Shown here piece after piece: positions 46,172 through 58,566 of a stretch of 64,000 bases of DNA. A program made the position numbers and the translations under genes. The DNA is from Osedax fenrisi (Eukaryota; Annelida; Polychaeta; Sabellida; Siboglinidae): positions 25,934,059-25,998,058 of the forward strand of contig OZ025241.1 of assembly GCA_964019155.1 (NCBI GenBank), read 5' to 3'. How positions within the stretch are numbered: the stretch's first letter is position 1; every line of letters begins with the position of its first letter. The notes beneath the pieces are model-generated. The model searched no databases, was not told where the DNA came from, and saw only the letters and a list, made by a program, of their open reading frames with translations.

Positions 46172-46645
46172 TACCCAAATTAAACTAAATTAGAAGTTAT
46201 GATCACTTAGAATATAAATATATGGATATTACATATACAAATATGACACATACGTAACTAATATGAAAACTAATATAATAAAATATATATTTTTTATATA
46301 GTAGATTAACTATAGTTAATCTAACGATTCATAATTGGTAATTCAAATTAAAATAAATGTGCTATTAGTATCATAGTAAATTAGTAAAAATAAATATATA
46401 TATATATATATATATAAATATTAAACATTACATTAATACAAATAATGGACTGATAAGGTAAATATGATATTTTAATAAACAATAGTCAAATTATTAAATA
46501 AATAAAGAACAAAATTGAATAAAATTAAACTATGTAGGTTATCTACCTACATTAAAGTCATTTTATAAAAGATTTACAAATATATTTTATCTCATTACTT
46601 TGTACTACTATTTGGACCATTTGTCAATAAAATAAACACATATGG
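45329..46645. other. spacer dense in small palindromes
   Basis: From 45655 to 45945 there is a series of short palindromes: GTGTACAGTGTACACTGTG, GCACTATAGTGC, ATGCACTATAGTGCAT, CATACTATAGTATA, ATACTATAGTAA. TA tracts at 45806-45824, 46143-46171 and 46393-46416. A C-rich run at 45553-45562. The frames at 45268-45721 run through these repeats and are not convincing genes. Confidence 0.55.
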
Positions 46646-46679
46646 GTATATACTAGTAATGTAAATGATTTCGAGCTTT

Positions 46680-46880
46680 TGATGCCGAGCCGAAACTTCC
46701 ATTTTCGGAGGAGAAAAAAAACAAGCCCAGGCCGAGCCGAGACTCTATCCAAACGTGCCCGAGCCGAACCGAGACTATTGCCAAACGAGCCCAAGACGAG
46801 CCAAGACTTTAGTCAAATGAGCCGAGAATCTAGCCAAACGATCCCGAGCCGAGATGAGACTCTTACAAAACATAATCGAG
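46680..46880. repeat. GAGCCGAG/AAACGAGCCC degenerate tandem array
   Basis: About seven units of 25-30 bp built from CGAGCCGAGACT..CCAAACGAGCCC. Locally far more GC-rich than its surroundings. Shared with 1-60 (reverse) and 57.4-57.85 kb. Confidence 0.85.
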
Positions 46881-47689
46881 CCGAAATTATACTTTTTTGA
46901 AGTTACATTTTAAACATAATTTTTATATATTTATCCATATTTTTATTTATGTTTCCTATTTCAAGTGACATAATATTAATTATATGTATCAATAGATGGC
47001 TATTTTGTTTATAATATACTCATATGTTCGTATAGTATACGAATATTTTAAAAATTACAAAATATAATCGTAGTTATATAATTTAGATATGCTAATATTT
47101 TTGCATAACAATAAAGATTTATAAAAAACATTAAATTTCTTTATATAAATATGTTATTATTTTTTAATTAGATTTCATATATGTCATAATTTAAATATTT
47201 AATAGCCTAGGTTAAGATTAAGATAATATCTTAATTATTTTATTTCAATTTTAATCGCTATTTATATTATCTTATTATTGTAACGAAAATTATTTTGATA
47301 ACTAAATATTATTTATTTTATACACTTTTTAAATGATAATTAACAAAAGTTTTGTTTATAATAACAAGGTAATATAAAATAAAAAATAAAAAATAAAATG
47401 GTAATATATGCTCGTGATATATTAAATAACAAAAAATACTTAATAAATCATAGGCAAATATAAATAAATGAGTTTTTAATAATGTATTGAATGATGATGT
47501 TGATACACAAGATCTTAAATCAATATCGAGCTTGTTCCACTCTATAGGTGCCGCTATACTAATTATCCATTGACATTCAGATATTTTTTTCCTTATCTGA
47601 TAGTTTGTATTGTATATTATTTATTGTAATGACATTATTTTCGTTTGATATACAAAACAATTATTCTGGTAACTGATACTGAAACTATA

Positions 47690-48000
47690 TTGAGCTTATG
47701 AAAACTGAGACTAACACTTAAATGATGCCTTTAATAAGCATGAGTTAATAGCAATGAATTTTAAAGAGACTGAGACTGCATCGACGGTTTAGGTAACCCA
47801 TTCTGAGGCTTAAACGATGCTATTGTTATTTACATTGAGACTGAATCGATGCTTTAGGTGACCGAGACTGAGACTGCATTGATGCTTTGGGCAACCGAGA
47901 CTGATACTGCATCGATGCTTTAGGTGACCGAGACTGAGACTGAGATTGCACCGATGCTTTGGGTAACCGATATGAGACTGAGACTACATCATGCTTTAGA
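47690..48000. repeat. ~33 bp tandem array ACTGAGACTGCATCGATGCT
   Basis: Six to eight degenerate units of GAGACTGCATCGATGCTTTA + GGTGACCGAGACT, becoming more regular toward the right end of the MITE. A single unit remains in the copy at 57.87 kb. Confidence 0.85.
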
Positions 48001-48031
48001 TGTGAGCATCATTTACATCACTAGTATATAC

Positions 48032-49117
48032 TATTACATACAATAAATTGTAATATTATATACAATTTGAGGTTTGATACACATATTTATGGTCATGAAT
48101 TTATAAGAAATTATTTGTCGGAAAATAATGTAGCACTCTTGTGATGCAAATGAAATGATGGTGTATCTCATATGTACATATATTTTATTTTACATATAAC
48201 TTAATAATTAAATAATGAAAGTTAAAATATTTAATTTGAAATAAAATAATCACAATTTTGAGTAATGTTAATATTAAATTATTTAAAATAGATATACATT
48301 TAATTGTAAGAGTATAAGTGGTGCTCTAGGTGAAGGAGTCTCTAGGTCAATGAGTCATAGTATTCGGTTATAATTTTATATATAATTTTATATTTGCAAT
48401 AATTATGAGTGAAATAATTTATATTTAAGTTTATTAATAATAGAAAAGTAACAATACCCCTCTGAAAATGCTTCTTTAAGGGGATAACATGGGACGGTCA
48501 TTTTGTTAAATGTACATGTATAGAGATAGGGAACACATTGCCTCCATTTATTGAGTGTTTCAAAAAAATCTTCATTGATTTTAAAAATTGTTTTTGTTAA
48601 TAAAAAGGACATTTAAATCTATAATCCTTGAAATAAAAAAATAAAAAATATATATTTTACATGTATAATTTAATTTAACGACATACTTTTATGTTATTTT
48701 ATTTGTTCACAAATTATATAAAATCTAATACATCCTAATTATATTTTTTAATATTTTATCTCTCAAATTGTGCATATATGTTGTTTATATATAGCAAAAG
48801 AACTTATGTTGATCGCTTTAGTACTTTCATCTAAACACTCATTTATATACGAAAACATAGCAACAACAATCATTCCTAGTAAAACGCCTTATAAGGCCTT
48901 ATAGAATTCTATAGAAAAATCGCAAATATATACAAATATATACAATAAATAAATTTAAAAAAAAATCAAATAAATTATAAAGTAATAAAATTATAAATTC
49001 AGCTAATATAAAATCAATATTATAAAGAATAATTTTATCTTTCTTATACATATATAAATATTATATTTATAAAATTGATATATTATATATAGAACATTAT
49101 ATAACAATTTATATTAC
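48032..49117. other. AT-rich spacer
   Basis: No repeats or coding signal of note. The frame at 48403-48612 minus has no recognisable domain. Confidence 0.5.
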
Positions 49118-49120
49118 TTA

Positions 49121-49434
49121 TAGGGTGTTCACATCAATTCCGTTTTAAAAAACGTACGTGTAACTGCAACTTCAAATGATTCATTCACGGCAAATTTGAA
49201 GTTATGAGTCACATTCCTATTTATTTGAAGTTGAACTACACGTTTTCTGAACGTTTTCTGAAATAGGATTAATCCTATTTTCTGTACGTAACAACACACA
49301 GAATTAGAGAGAACAGCTAGAATGAACACACAGAATTAGAGAGAACAGCTAGAATTCCACTTGATTCCAATTGATATATATATATATATATATAAAGTAT
49401 ATTATTACATATAACTTATCGAATAACTATTTAT

Positions 49435-49475
<41 letters not shown>

Positions 49476-49490
49476 TATACTATTTATTAA

Positions 49491-49521
<31 letters not shown>

Positions 49522-49571
49522 ATATTAACAAATGTTTATTATTACATATAACTTATCGAATAACTATTTAT

Positions 49572-49624
<53 letters not shown>

Positions 49625-50290
49625 TATACAATTTATTAAATATATATATATATATATATATATATAGATATATTGTTATATATATAAAGTATATTAACAA
49701 ATGTTTATTATTACATATAACTTATCGAATAACTATTTATTAAATATATATATATATATATATTATAAAAAAGTTATATAAGATAGTATACAACTATATA
49801 TATATTTTAATAATATATATCAACTATACAATAGTAATATATAATATATATTTCAATAATTTATTAAATATTTATTTAAATTATATATATTTCATAAGTT
49901 TAGATATAATTATAATGATTTATGTATTATATAATAATATAGTATTTGTTATATTAGTTAAAAATATTAAATGCCCTTAATAAATATAAATATAATGTAT
50001 GTAGTATTTATGTATTTGTGTATTTAAAGAAATATATAATACTACTATTTAATAAATAGTATTTATACATTGAATTTAGCTATATCCCACAATTAGATTT
50101 GTTACAATTTATTTTATTTGTACATATTTAAATATAGGTGGCGATATATGTCTACCCTTACGACAAACTAAAAAACACGGAATTGATGTGAACACTTAAA
50201 AATCTGTTACTTCAAATTTGCTGTGAATGAATCATTTGAAGTTGCAGTTACACGTACGTTTTTTAAAACGGAATTGATGTGAACACCCTA
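49121..50290. mobile_element. 1.17 kb MITE with 82 bp terminal inverted repeats
   Basis: The left arm (49121-49202) begins TAGGGTGTTCACATCAATTC; the right arm (50209-50290) is its reverse complement over 82 bp with one mismatch seen. TTA flanks both ends (49118-49120, 50291-50293), which could be a TTA duplication (PIF/Harbinger type) or TA with the terminal TA as part of it (mariner type). The end motif GTGTTCACATCAATTCCGTG appears again inside the right side (about 50175-50194). The interior is (TA)n-rich tandem repeats. No transposase; the short frame at 49129-49329 is chance. Confidence 0.85.
49378..49775. repeat. TA-punctuated tandem repeats inside the MITE
   Basis: TATTACATATAACTTATCGA + ATAACTATTTATTAAATAT repeats three times (49402, 49540, 49708), with AAAGTATATTAACAAATGTT before the later copies and long TA tracts between. 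Confidence 0.85.
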
Positions 50291-50293
50291 TTA

Positions 50294-52810
50294 GGAATGT
50301 AGATTTTAAAATAAATAATGTATTTTATAAATTAAATAAATGTAAAAATCTAGTTTTTAATTTTTTTAAATTCTGATTAAGAAGGTATACAATATTACAT
50401 AACAATCTATATTAGTTTTGAATGTAGATTTCAAAATAAATAATTTATTTTAAAAAGGCATGCTCTAAAATAAAAGATGCTTTATATGCTATTTATAAAC
50501 TGATTTTATATATATATAATTTGTTCACAGTTATTAAATAACATTTCATTAATCAATATTACATAATAAATAAATAAATAATTTTTTTTCCGATATTTAC
50601 GAATTTAGCCATGGCGTTATAAGTACCCTATACGTACGCATGTTCCGACTTTCATCAATGTGTATACCTAAACCTATACTACATGTATATGCATATTCAT
50701 ACCTATACACATAATACATAATTTGTATTGATATTAATAGAATATATATGCATATATGTTATAGTATATTTTATTCTAGTGCGATGGAATTCTAGAGTTT
50801 TTTATTTTTGTTTAATATCAAGATATACTTTAGTTCCTTTATTAATCATTTCAATAACATTGTAAATGTTTATTTATGTAATTTGTTCTAATAAAATGAT
50901 ATCTATATCAGTAAAATTAAAACAGGATATTTCACTAAATAAACATTCGCCAACTCATTTCAAACATTCACTCTAATTATGAAATAATGCACTTCACAGT
51001 TTTTATAATATTTATCTATTCCCACTAAACGCCAAAAAGGAAGAAACATTTTGTTTCTTAAATATGAATGTTCAAACTAGTGTTATATGCAACCAATGTA
51101 TTTCACTCATTATATAAAAATATATAAATGCACTTTACATTCTGAAAGAAAGAATATACTAAAAATTTATATTCTTATACCTCTCGCCAACTCTTCAAAA
51201 TTATGTTTTCCCTTATGTGACCAAATAAGATAAATGATCATATTCGATATAATTTTCTTTGCTCTCAGTCCTATATTTAACTAGAAAATAAATAAGTATA
51301 TATAAGCATATATGATATATAATTCGTTCATTATAATGTTCATTACCTATATCTTATTAGGTAATATTACCTATACCATATTAGGTAATATATTATCTAT
51401 ACCATATTAGGTAATATATTACCTAAAATACTAATACGTATCTATAGTATTAGTATTGTAGGTAATATATTAGATTAGAATATTAAATATATTAAATATA
51501 TTATAATATTAATATCATCAAAATATTTTAATTAATTAGCTTAACAATTGATTCGGTATTATTAATTACCTTCTTAGAGCTTTTACACATAATTAATTAG
51601 TTTACCCTATAGGAATATCTTATTTATCCTATTATATATATTTTCGTTTTTTTCATTTTTCATATATGTTAAATTATTAAAAATATTATCTGGTTTAATG
51701 AATAAAGCAATTTTCCAGATTCTCTGGTTGAATATATATATAGCAGAATCTAAATAAGTTCATGATTAATATCAGACCTTCTCTTTAACTATTACATAAC
51801 TTTTCTCTAATTTACCAATAATAAGCAATATTTGCGTAAGTATACTTTATATATATAGTATCCAAACAAAGATGTATTAAATAATAATATCGCTGACCCA
51901 TTAAAAAGTGAATTTACAACTCCAATGAGATAATGTATCCTATTAAATGCCATCCTATTTTACAATTGAGTATGGATAATATGCCATCTGCGTTGATAAT
52001 ATACACCAAATACGCTTATTTCACGAATTTATGAAATTAGTATATGTTACTACCTACATTTATTTTCATATTTTAGGTGAATGACATATAGTTAATACAA
52101 CGTCATCTAAACCATCACCTTTCATAATATATACACGTATACATGAAGTAGGTATACGTTATGTCTGAATGTATGCACTTAATTAATATATGGTTTATAA
52201 ACAACACACATGCAAACCCTATAATCCCTAATTATATCCTATAACCCGTGTAACTATGCCCACCCTCTTAAGCGGTAACATAACTCTCACCCACTAGTCT
52301 TCCTCGATACTATATCTCGGTATTTTGTTTAGCTCTCGGTGTTATTAGTCACTTCATATTTCTAATTAATGTAACTAATATAATATGTGTACCTTATATA
52401 CAGAATAGTATACAGATATAATGTAGATGTATCTCCATATCACATATACCATGGCTAGAGAGCCAATCGGGAGTTTATACTCATGTAGTGCACTGTGCAG
52501 TGTCTGATTCCATCCATGTGAACTATCTTAATTCTTTCCATTTGATTATTATAATGATATACATTATTCAAGTTTGTCTTTCTTATCAAATGAGTTGAGC
52601 AGTATTATTCGCCGATCCGTCTTATAAGACTTGTATACAAGTGCAACTATGTATAGACCCACATATGGCACTGTCAATCGCACTATTTTACTTCTCTTGA
52701 GTTAAGAGTATTAACCCATCTTAAGCCGTCTAAATATATATATTCATACCTTAAATAAAATCAAAACTAACACATATTAGAGGTCATCTAGTGAGATCAA
52801 ACTACTAATA
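50294..52810. other. AT-rich spacer, no gene seen
   Basis: Only minor structure: GGTAATATTACCTATACCAT repeats (51350-51480) give overlapping palindromes around ATTAGGTAATAT. No open frame above 60 codons is worth reporting. Confidence 0.6.
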
Positions 52811-52846
52811 TATATATATATAGACTTGTCGCTCATAAGGGTGAAA

Positions 52847-52892
52847 ACACTCCAGGTATACCTGAAGGCTGTATATGGGGGGTGTTTTCACT
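52847..52892. repeat. short foldback, GTGAAAACAC arms
   Basis: GGGTGAAAACACTCC (from 52840) is mirrored by GGGGTGTTTTCAC (to 52890), with CAGGTATACCTG, itself a perfect palindrome, in between. It may be a solo foldback or MITE core. Confidence 0.6.
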
Positions 52893-52899
52893 ATATTAT

Positions 52900-53118
52900 C
52901 CAAATGTTCAGCTAAGGAACAGTATATAATTATATATATATATATACATGTTGATTAGATTTAAGTTCTAATACTTGATTATTATTCATTAAAATCGTAA
53001 AATTATAATTTAATTACTAATAAACTAATAATTTCTAATAAATCTAATGATGAATCTTAACCTTGACCTACTTTACAGCGACGATCTGCGGATCTATACA
53101 AGTGAAAAAAAGGTATGT

Positions 53119-53149
<31 letters not shown>

Positions 53150-53213
53150 CAAATAATATATATCAAAATGGATAATACAAATTTAATAAACTTTAATAAT
53201 AATGATATATATT

Positions 53214-53215
<2 letters not shown>
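52900..53215. other. AT-rich spacer
   Basis: TA tracts only (52934-52947, 53122-53149). The open frame at 53063-53311 is a TA-tract translation. Confidence 0.6.

Positions 53216-53218
<3 letters not shown>

Positions 53219-53294
<76 letters not shown>
53219..53294. repeat. (TA)n microsatellite
   Basis: About 75 bp of TA with one phase slip. Confidence 0.95.
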
Positions 53295-53300
<6 letters not shown>

Positions 53301-53477
53301 GTGAATCGTAAAATAATTGTGATTATCAATAGAAAGCAGAAATGTGATTGTTATAAATAAATTGGATATAGAAGATCCAGTGACCAATATGACACGATCA
53401 CTGCGCTTCACACTACAAATTGAATATTGATATAATAAAACATGCACTGTAAACTGACTTATGGTGAATTTATGTGC

Positions 53478-53512
<35 letters not shown>

Positions 53513-53837
53513 CTCAAATCTAATACGAGTAGAGAGAGAGAGACAGAGATAACATAATAATAGGTGCATTGTTGATATACGTCAATAACGTATGCATTAT
53601 AGCAGACGTAATAACACACGCGGTAATATCTCGTCATATATCGCCACCTCTCACCACATCTCTTGATATCTCGTCATATCTCTTGGTAACTCGGATCCGC
53701 ACAGACTATGTATGTATAACGTTCTAATAGCTATAATATGTCCATATACATGTGTACCTTCCGTGTAATGTTTGTATGTATTTAATTATTTAATATGAAT
53801 ATGTACATTGTACAATGTACATAACATGAATACGTAT

Positions 53838-53893
<56 letters not shown>

Positions 53894-53990
53894 AATATTA
53901 TATATTCGATATTTCATTTACAAGGAAATATCATTGATAATATATTAATAATATGTGACCAAAATCGTACTGTAGAATGAACTTCTTTGA

Positions 53991-54047
<57 letters not shown>

Positions 54048-54180
54048 CATATATATTATCTAAAATGTACGACATATATGTATGTTTCACAATAGAATGT
54101 CCTATAAACGACATACAAGATATGCGTGCGTCCTGTATATAGTTCACCCACGCGTGATACACAATCATACCAAGTGGTCA
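53295..54180. other. spacer with TA tracts
   Basis: TA tracts 53479-53502, 53845-53886 and 53995-54054; a short (GA)n at 53532-53548; ATCTCGTCATAT/CTCTTG repeats at 53625-53690. No gene seen. Confidence 0.6.
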
Positions 54181-54330
54181 ATAAACACTCCCACTCCCTC
54201 CCTCCCTCTTCCGCTCTCTCTCTCTCTCTCTCCGTGGAGATGTGAACCTCGCCGAAGGTGTTGCATTATTCATGAGCCGCGGACACTTGATTACGGCCGC
54301 TGGACGTTAGCTAATTACTGACCAGTGTTT
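54181..54330. other. pyrimidine tract and GC-richer block
   Basis: A CCCTCC/CTCTCTCT tract (54187-54230) is followed by about 90 bp of unusually balanced sequence (GCCGAAGGTGTTGCATTATT, CATGAGCCGCGGACACTTG, ATTACGGCCGCTGGACG, GCTAATTA). No open frame of note. It stands out as a candidate conserved or regulatory block. Confidence 0.35.
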
Positions 54331-56050
54331 ATTGATATATAGCTACGAGACGTCGCCTATTAAACGTGTCATCAATGACATGTCCTTGGTGTCATGTCCT
54401 CGTACTAAGTCGTACATACATAACCATACGTCGCATGTAGTTATATATATTTAATTAAAAAGTATCCATATCACGTATTACCTAACCCCAAGACGGCTTT
54501 GATATCACTATACTAGTATAATGTATTTATTTATATTAATAATGTATGATATTGTTGATTAATATCGAAGAGAATTCAAAGTAATATTTAATTTTGTTAT
54601 TTTAATTGTGTATACTTTATTATTATTATATTCTTTATTTTGGGTCAATGTTAAAGTTATCTTTAAAAGCTAATACAATACTAAAATACTTACACCGATC
54701 TGGTTCGTATTATTTTAGTTAATAGATAACAAAATGTAAATATTAGTTCCTACATATTTACTTAATGTTACTATTACCTTTCCAAGTTATGTAACCTACT
54801 ATTGCTAAATGTATATTATAATATGTAATTATAAGATTGGTTCAATTATATTCATATAAAGCTTAACTCTTACCTCACAATTATTGCATCATATTATAAT
54901 ATCAGATATATACCTATAAATATAAAATATTTGATAGCTTAATTTATTTGTTCATTATTATTAATAATACCGGGGAGTTAACCAGGAAGTTCCTGGTAAT
55001 ATTTCTAAATCACTTATTCATCCTGGATTATTCTGTATATATATTTATATTTATATTAAATACAAAGATAAAATAAAGATATATAAAAAAACATAATTTT
55101 TATACATAATGAAATTCATGATATTTATAAATATACTAAAAAGTATATGTACATTTTGTATCAACACAATGGAGTTAATATTGATCATTTTGTGAGCTTA
55201 ATTAGTAATTTATAGCTTTTTACTTTTATTATTTTTATAGATTTCAAGTGCAGAATAATGAATAGGAATTTTAAAGCAGGGTTTTAAATCAATCAATAAA
55301 TCAATGACTTAGTTATACAAAACAATGATCATTTCTAACCGAGTAATGCCGACCTGCTTTAGAATTATTATGAACATCAAAATTATATATATATTATTAT
55401 TATTTCATATTTAGGTTTACACCCGGGTTTTTGTAGAAGCTAAAGCTTATCGAGACAATTACCCTTAATTGTAAAGAAAGTCCAAATAAACTATATAAAT
55501 AAAAGATAATAAAATATTATTTGAATTCCTGTTTATAAACACGAAATGGTATTAATTTTTTTTTTTTCATAAACGTTAATATATTAAAATAAGCATTTTT
55601 ATATAACCATTAATAAACATATACATCAATAGTTCATGCTGATAAGTATTTAGGTGATAATTGTGAACTGATAATTGTAAACTACATTATATTATATGTA
55701 CTAATTAATATATCTCATATCAATTGTATATAAATTATATATTGTACAATTTATGCAATGTAGGATATTTGCCATTTTGATGTGCCCACTATAATTTGTG
55801 TAGTATTTATATTTTAACTAAGTTAAAAAAAAGAGTACCTTAAGAACCTGTTAATTTCTTCCAAAAAATAGAGAAAGTAAATGAGGATAACTCAACGTAA
55901 GTTTAACCCTAATAAATAATAATAATAAGCGTTAATCACTAATCACATATGAGTCATATGATATGACTCATCACCAGAAGACATCATTGGATTCAACGAA
56001 GCTCAAAAGTAACTATAGTTATATATATATGAGAAATAACAAATTAAATA
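54331..56050. other. AT-rich spacer
   Basis: No recognisable element. Small palindromes such as ACCAGGAAGTTCCTGGT (54980) and CATATGAGTCATATGATATG (55945) occur. No gene seen. Confidence 0.55.
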
Positions 56051-56052
56051 CC

Positions 56053-57037
56053 GGGGAAAGTCTCCGATTACCGACCCCTAAATGATTATTTGTAATAACT
56101 TTTTCAATATTAAATATATTTAATTGACATTTTGTAATTAGGGTAATATTATGTCAATGAATAATGTGGCTATTTTAAATTGTTGATATAATTATATTTA
56201 CTAGAATAAACAGGGATAGGGGGGTCGGTAATCGGATACATGTGCCTAATACCGACCCCCTTCTCATATTACCGACCCCCTAAAATAATCGTGGTATAAT
56301 TAATTGTAGTATTATAATATCCAATAAAAAGAGTAGATATACATAAATATAATTAATTATAAAATACACGTAATTTATTTTGTATTGAATTTATGTTTTA
56401 ATAGTAATATTACATTTAAATGTATAGTAATTAAACTTTATAGTAATTATATTAAAATAGTGTATACACTATAATATATATATATTATTGTTTAATATTT
56501 ATTTATCAATCAGTATGTATATAATCAACTGGAATCATGAATCCTAAATATATATCAATGATACATAAACAACTTACGACATATTTTAAAGTAAACTACG
56601 ATCTACTTTGATTGGATATTATAAATCACATGGGGTCGGTATTAGGGTAATTTAGGGGGTCGGTAATAGGAAAAGCATATGGGTTTCTATTATTAAGATA
56701 TTGGTTAATAATTATTAAAATTAAATTATTTTTATAAAAGTTATAAACATTTTATTGATCTACAATGTTATGCTCAGTATTAAGATTTCTTTTAAATAAT
56801 AAAGTATTTACAATGATTTAAAACATTTATTATTCAAATATTTAAAAAGTAAAAACAGAATATTTCATTTTATCAAATAACAATTGTAGGATTAAATATT
56901 TTAAAAACATTATATAAAAACAAAATACTTATTCATATTTATCATTAAATTACTAACATTTCATGTATATACAATTTTTTGATATCTCTTATAGTTACTG
57001 AGATACGAGAGGGGGTCGGTAATCGGAGACTTTCCCC
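56053..57037. mobile_element. 985 bp MITE with repeated GGTCGGTAAT boxes
   Basis: Perfect 26 bp terminal inverted repeats: GGGGAAAGTCTCCGATTACC + GACCCC at the left (56053-56078) and the mirror at the right (57012-57037). At least five further boxes of the inner motif lie inside, on both strands: GGGGTCGGTAATCGG (56220), ATACCGACCCCC (56251), ATTACCGACCCCC (56268), GGGGTCGGTATTA (56633), GGGGGTCGGTAATAGG (56656). I find no clean target duplication. No coding sequence. The superfamily is unknown. Confidence 0.85.
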
Positions 57038-57351
57038 TAATTAATTATAAATTGCTGTAAGTAATACAAAGTCGACAGTACACTGGTAAATAGTTAACAT
57101 AGTAAGTAAACGAAAATACATTTACATATATAAATATAAATATACTGCTAACAATCAATAATAGTTATCTTATGGCAAAATCACTTTCAGTACTACTTGC
57201 TAAAATATCAATTATCTCTAATAATGACAACATTACTCCAATTATACCAATTTAACTTGAGATTAAAAAGTCCCGTTCACTCCAGACGAAGTAATACAAT
57301 CTACTATAATAAACTATAAGCTGTAAGTCTAGACTAAATACTAATATAAGT
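57038..57351. other. spacer, no gene seen
   Basis: AT-rich, no recognisable structure. Confidence 0.5.
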
Positions 57352-57359
57352 ATAATAAC

Positions 57360-57921
57360 TATTGATGTAAATGATGTCGAACTTTTTGATGCCGAGCCGA
57401 GACTTTTGGTTATTGATGCTGAACGGAGACTTTAATTTTCGGAAATAAAAATGATCCCGAGCCGAACCGAGACTCTAGCCATATGAGCCTGGGCCGAAAC
57501 AAGTATCTAGTCAAACGAGCCCGAGCCGAGTTGAGACTTTTACAAAAGATAACCAAGCCGAAATGATGCTTTGTTGAAGTTAGATTTTAATACTCATTTT
57601 TTATATTTCATATTTACATCAATTTGAAAAAAATATCTGTGCTAACTTCACGATTCAGTGAATAATAATGTAAATTTCATCTACTTATTTTCATTAACTA
57701 TAGTAATGTAAATAATACGAATATTTTTTAATGCCGAGACGAGAATTTAGGTTATTGATGCTGAGCCGATATTTTTATTTCCGGAATAAGAATTGCCGAG
57801 ATAATAATCTAGCCAAACGAGCCGAGACTCTAACAAAATGAGCCCGAGCCCAGTTAGTACTTTAGGTAACTGAGACTGAGACTGCATCGTGCTTTATATT
57901 TTAGCATGATTTACACCACTA
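57360..57921. mobile_element. hAT-type MITE, GAGCCGAG family, perfect 8 bp TSD
   Basis: The ends TATTGATGTAAATGATGTC (57360) and GCATGATTTACACCACTA (to 57921) are flanked by exact 8 bp duplications ATAATAAC (57352-57359 and 57922-57929). The interior has the GAGCCGAG/AACGAGCCC array. A second left-end sequence TAGTAATGTAAATAATACGA starts at 57701, followed by a repeat of the subterminal GATGCCGAG..GTTATTGATGCTGA segment. The left part of the element thus occurs twice, by internal duplication or nested insertion. No transposase. Confidence 0.9.
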
Positions 57922-57929
57922 ATAATAAC

Positions 57930-58400
57930 AAAATTAATTTCAAGATATATTACGTACATCTTAAAATCTTGTATATCATCTCGGTAATCTATAGATAGAT
58001 GGTCGTAATGATCTCTACTTCCTTCCCATCCCGGTAAAGTGTTATCATCTAACATACATTATCGCTAATATATATATATATAACCTGATTCGATAAAGAG
58101 GATAATAACAGAAATCCATCCTATACTAAGGACAATTATCAGAATCTACATCGAACTAATATATCTATATAAGGATAAGTACAAGTATGCCGCACTTTTT
58201 AAACAAGTAAATATAAAAATATACCTTCTCAACTCTTGATTATAGATTTGTCAAAGTCTTATGATTAAACGCATTGTACACTAAGATGAGAGGTATCGTG
58301 TAGTGTATACCTATTGAACATGTTCACGCATGCGTCAAGATTATCTGGTTAATGGTCAGATCACCTGATGGAGATACCACCTTCTTTAATAACTGGCGGA
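57930..58400. other. spacer, no gene seen
   Basis: AT-rich with a short TA tract at 58069-58082. Nothing else recognised. Confidence 0.5.
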
Positions 58401-58408
58401 TACCACTA

Positions 58409-58566
58409 TAGGGGCGCTGCAATAAGGGGGGAAGTAATAACCTAGGGAATAAAATAACCTAGGGATACCTCCTATGTATTGGTCCCATCTCACTTTTACC
58501 ACCAAATGTATGTGTATTGGTTGGTCCCCCTATGTATACATACACACCATCATTCCAACGCCCCTA
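58409..58566. mobile_element. 158 bp hAT-like MITE
   Basis: Ends TAGGGGCGCTGCAA (58409) and TTCCAACGCCCCTA (to 58566), close to the termini of the hAT at 21.9 kb and of the MITE at 28.4 kb, with which it shares the CCTATGTATTGGTCCC and TTGGTCCCCCTA blocks. ATAACCTAGGGA is repeated once inside. No clear 8 bp duplication remains. Confidence 0.7.

Larger units (their letters stand above)
46654..48023. mobile_element. hAT-type MITE with GAGCCGAG arrays, perfect 8 bp TSD
   Basis: The ends TAGTAATGTAAATGATT (46654) and GCATCATTTACATCACTA (to 48023) are inverted repeats of about 15 bp, flanked by exact 8 bp duplications GTATATAC (46646-46653 and 48024-48031). An 8 bp duplication with such ends is the signature of hAT transposition. 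The left part (46680-46880) is an array of GCCGAGCCGAGACT / CCAAACGAGCCC units. The right part (47690-48000) is an array of GACTGAGACTGCATCGATGC + TTTAGGTGACCGA units. The middle is AT-rich with no transposase. The 73-codon frame at 46679-46900 is an array artefact. Transposase must come from elsewhere. Confidence 0.9.

Noticed and set aside
46679..46900. 73-codon basic protein rich in R, E and P
   Set aside because: Lies wholly in the GAGCCGAG array of a MITE and is not kept in frame in the other copies.
56053..57037. Telomere-like CCCTAA repeats at MITE ends
   Set aside because: The CCCCTAA at the border is a single occurrence, not a tandem array.
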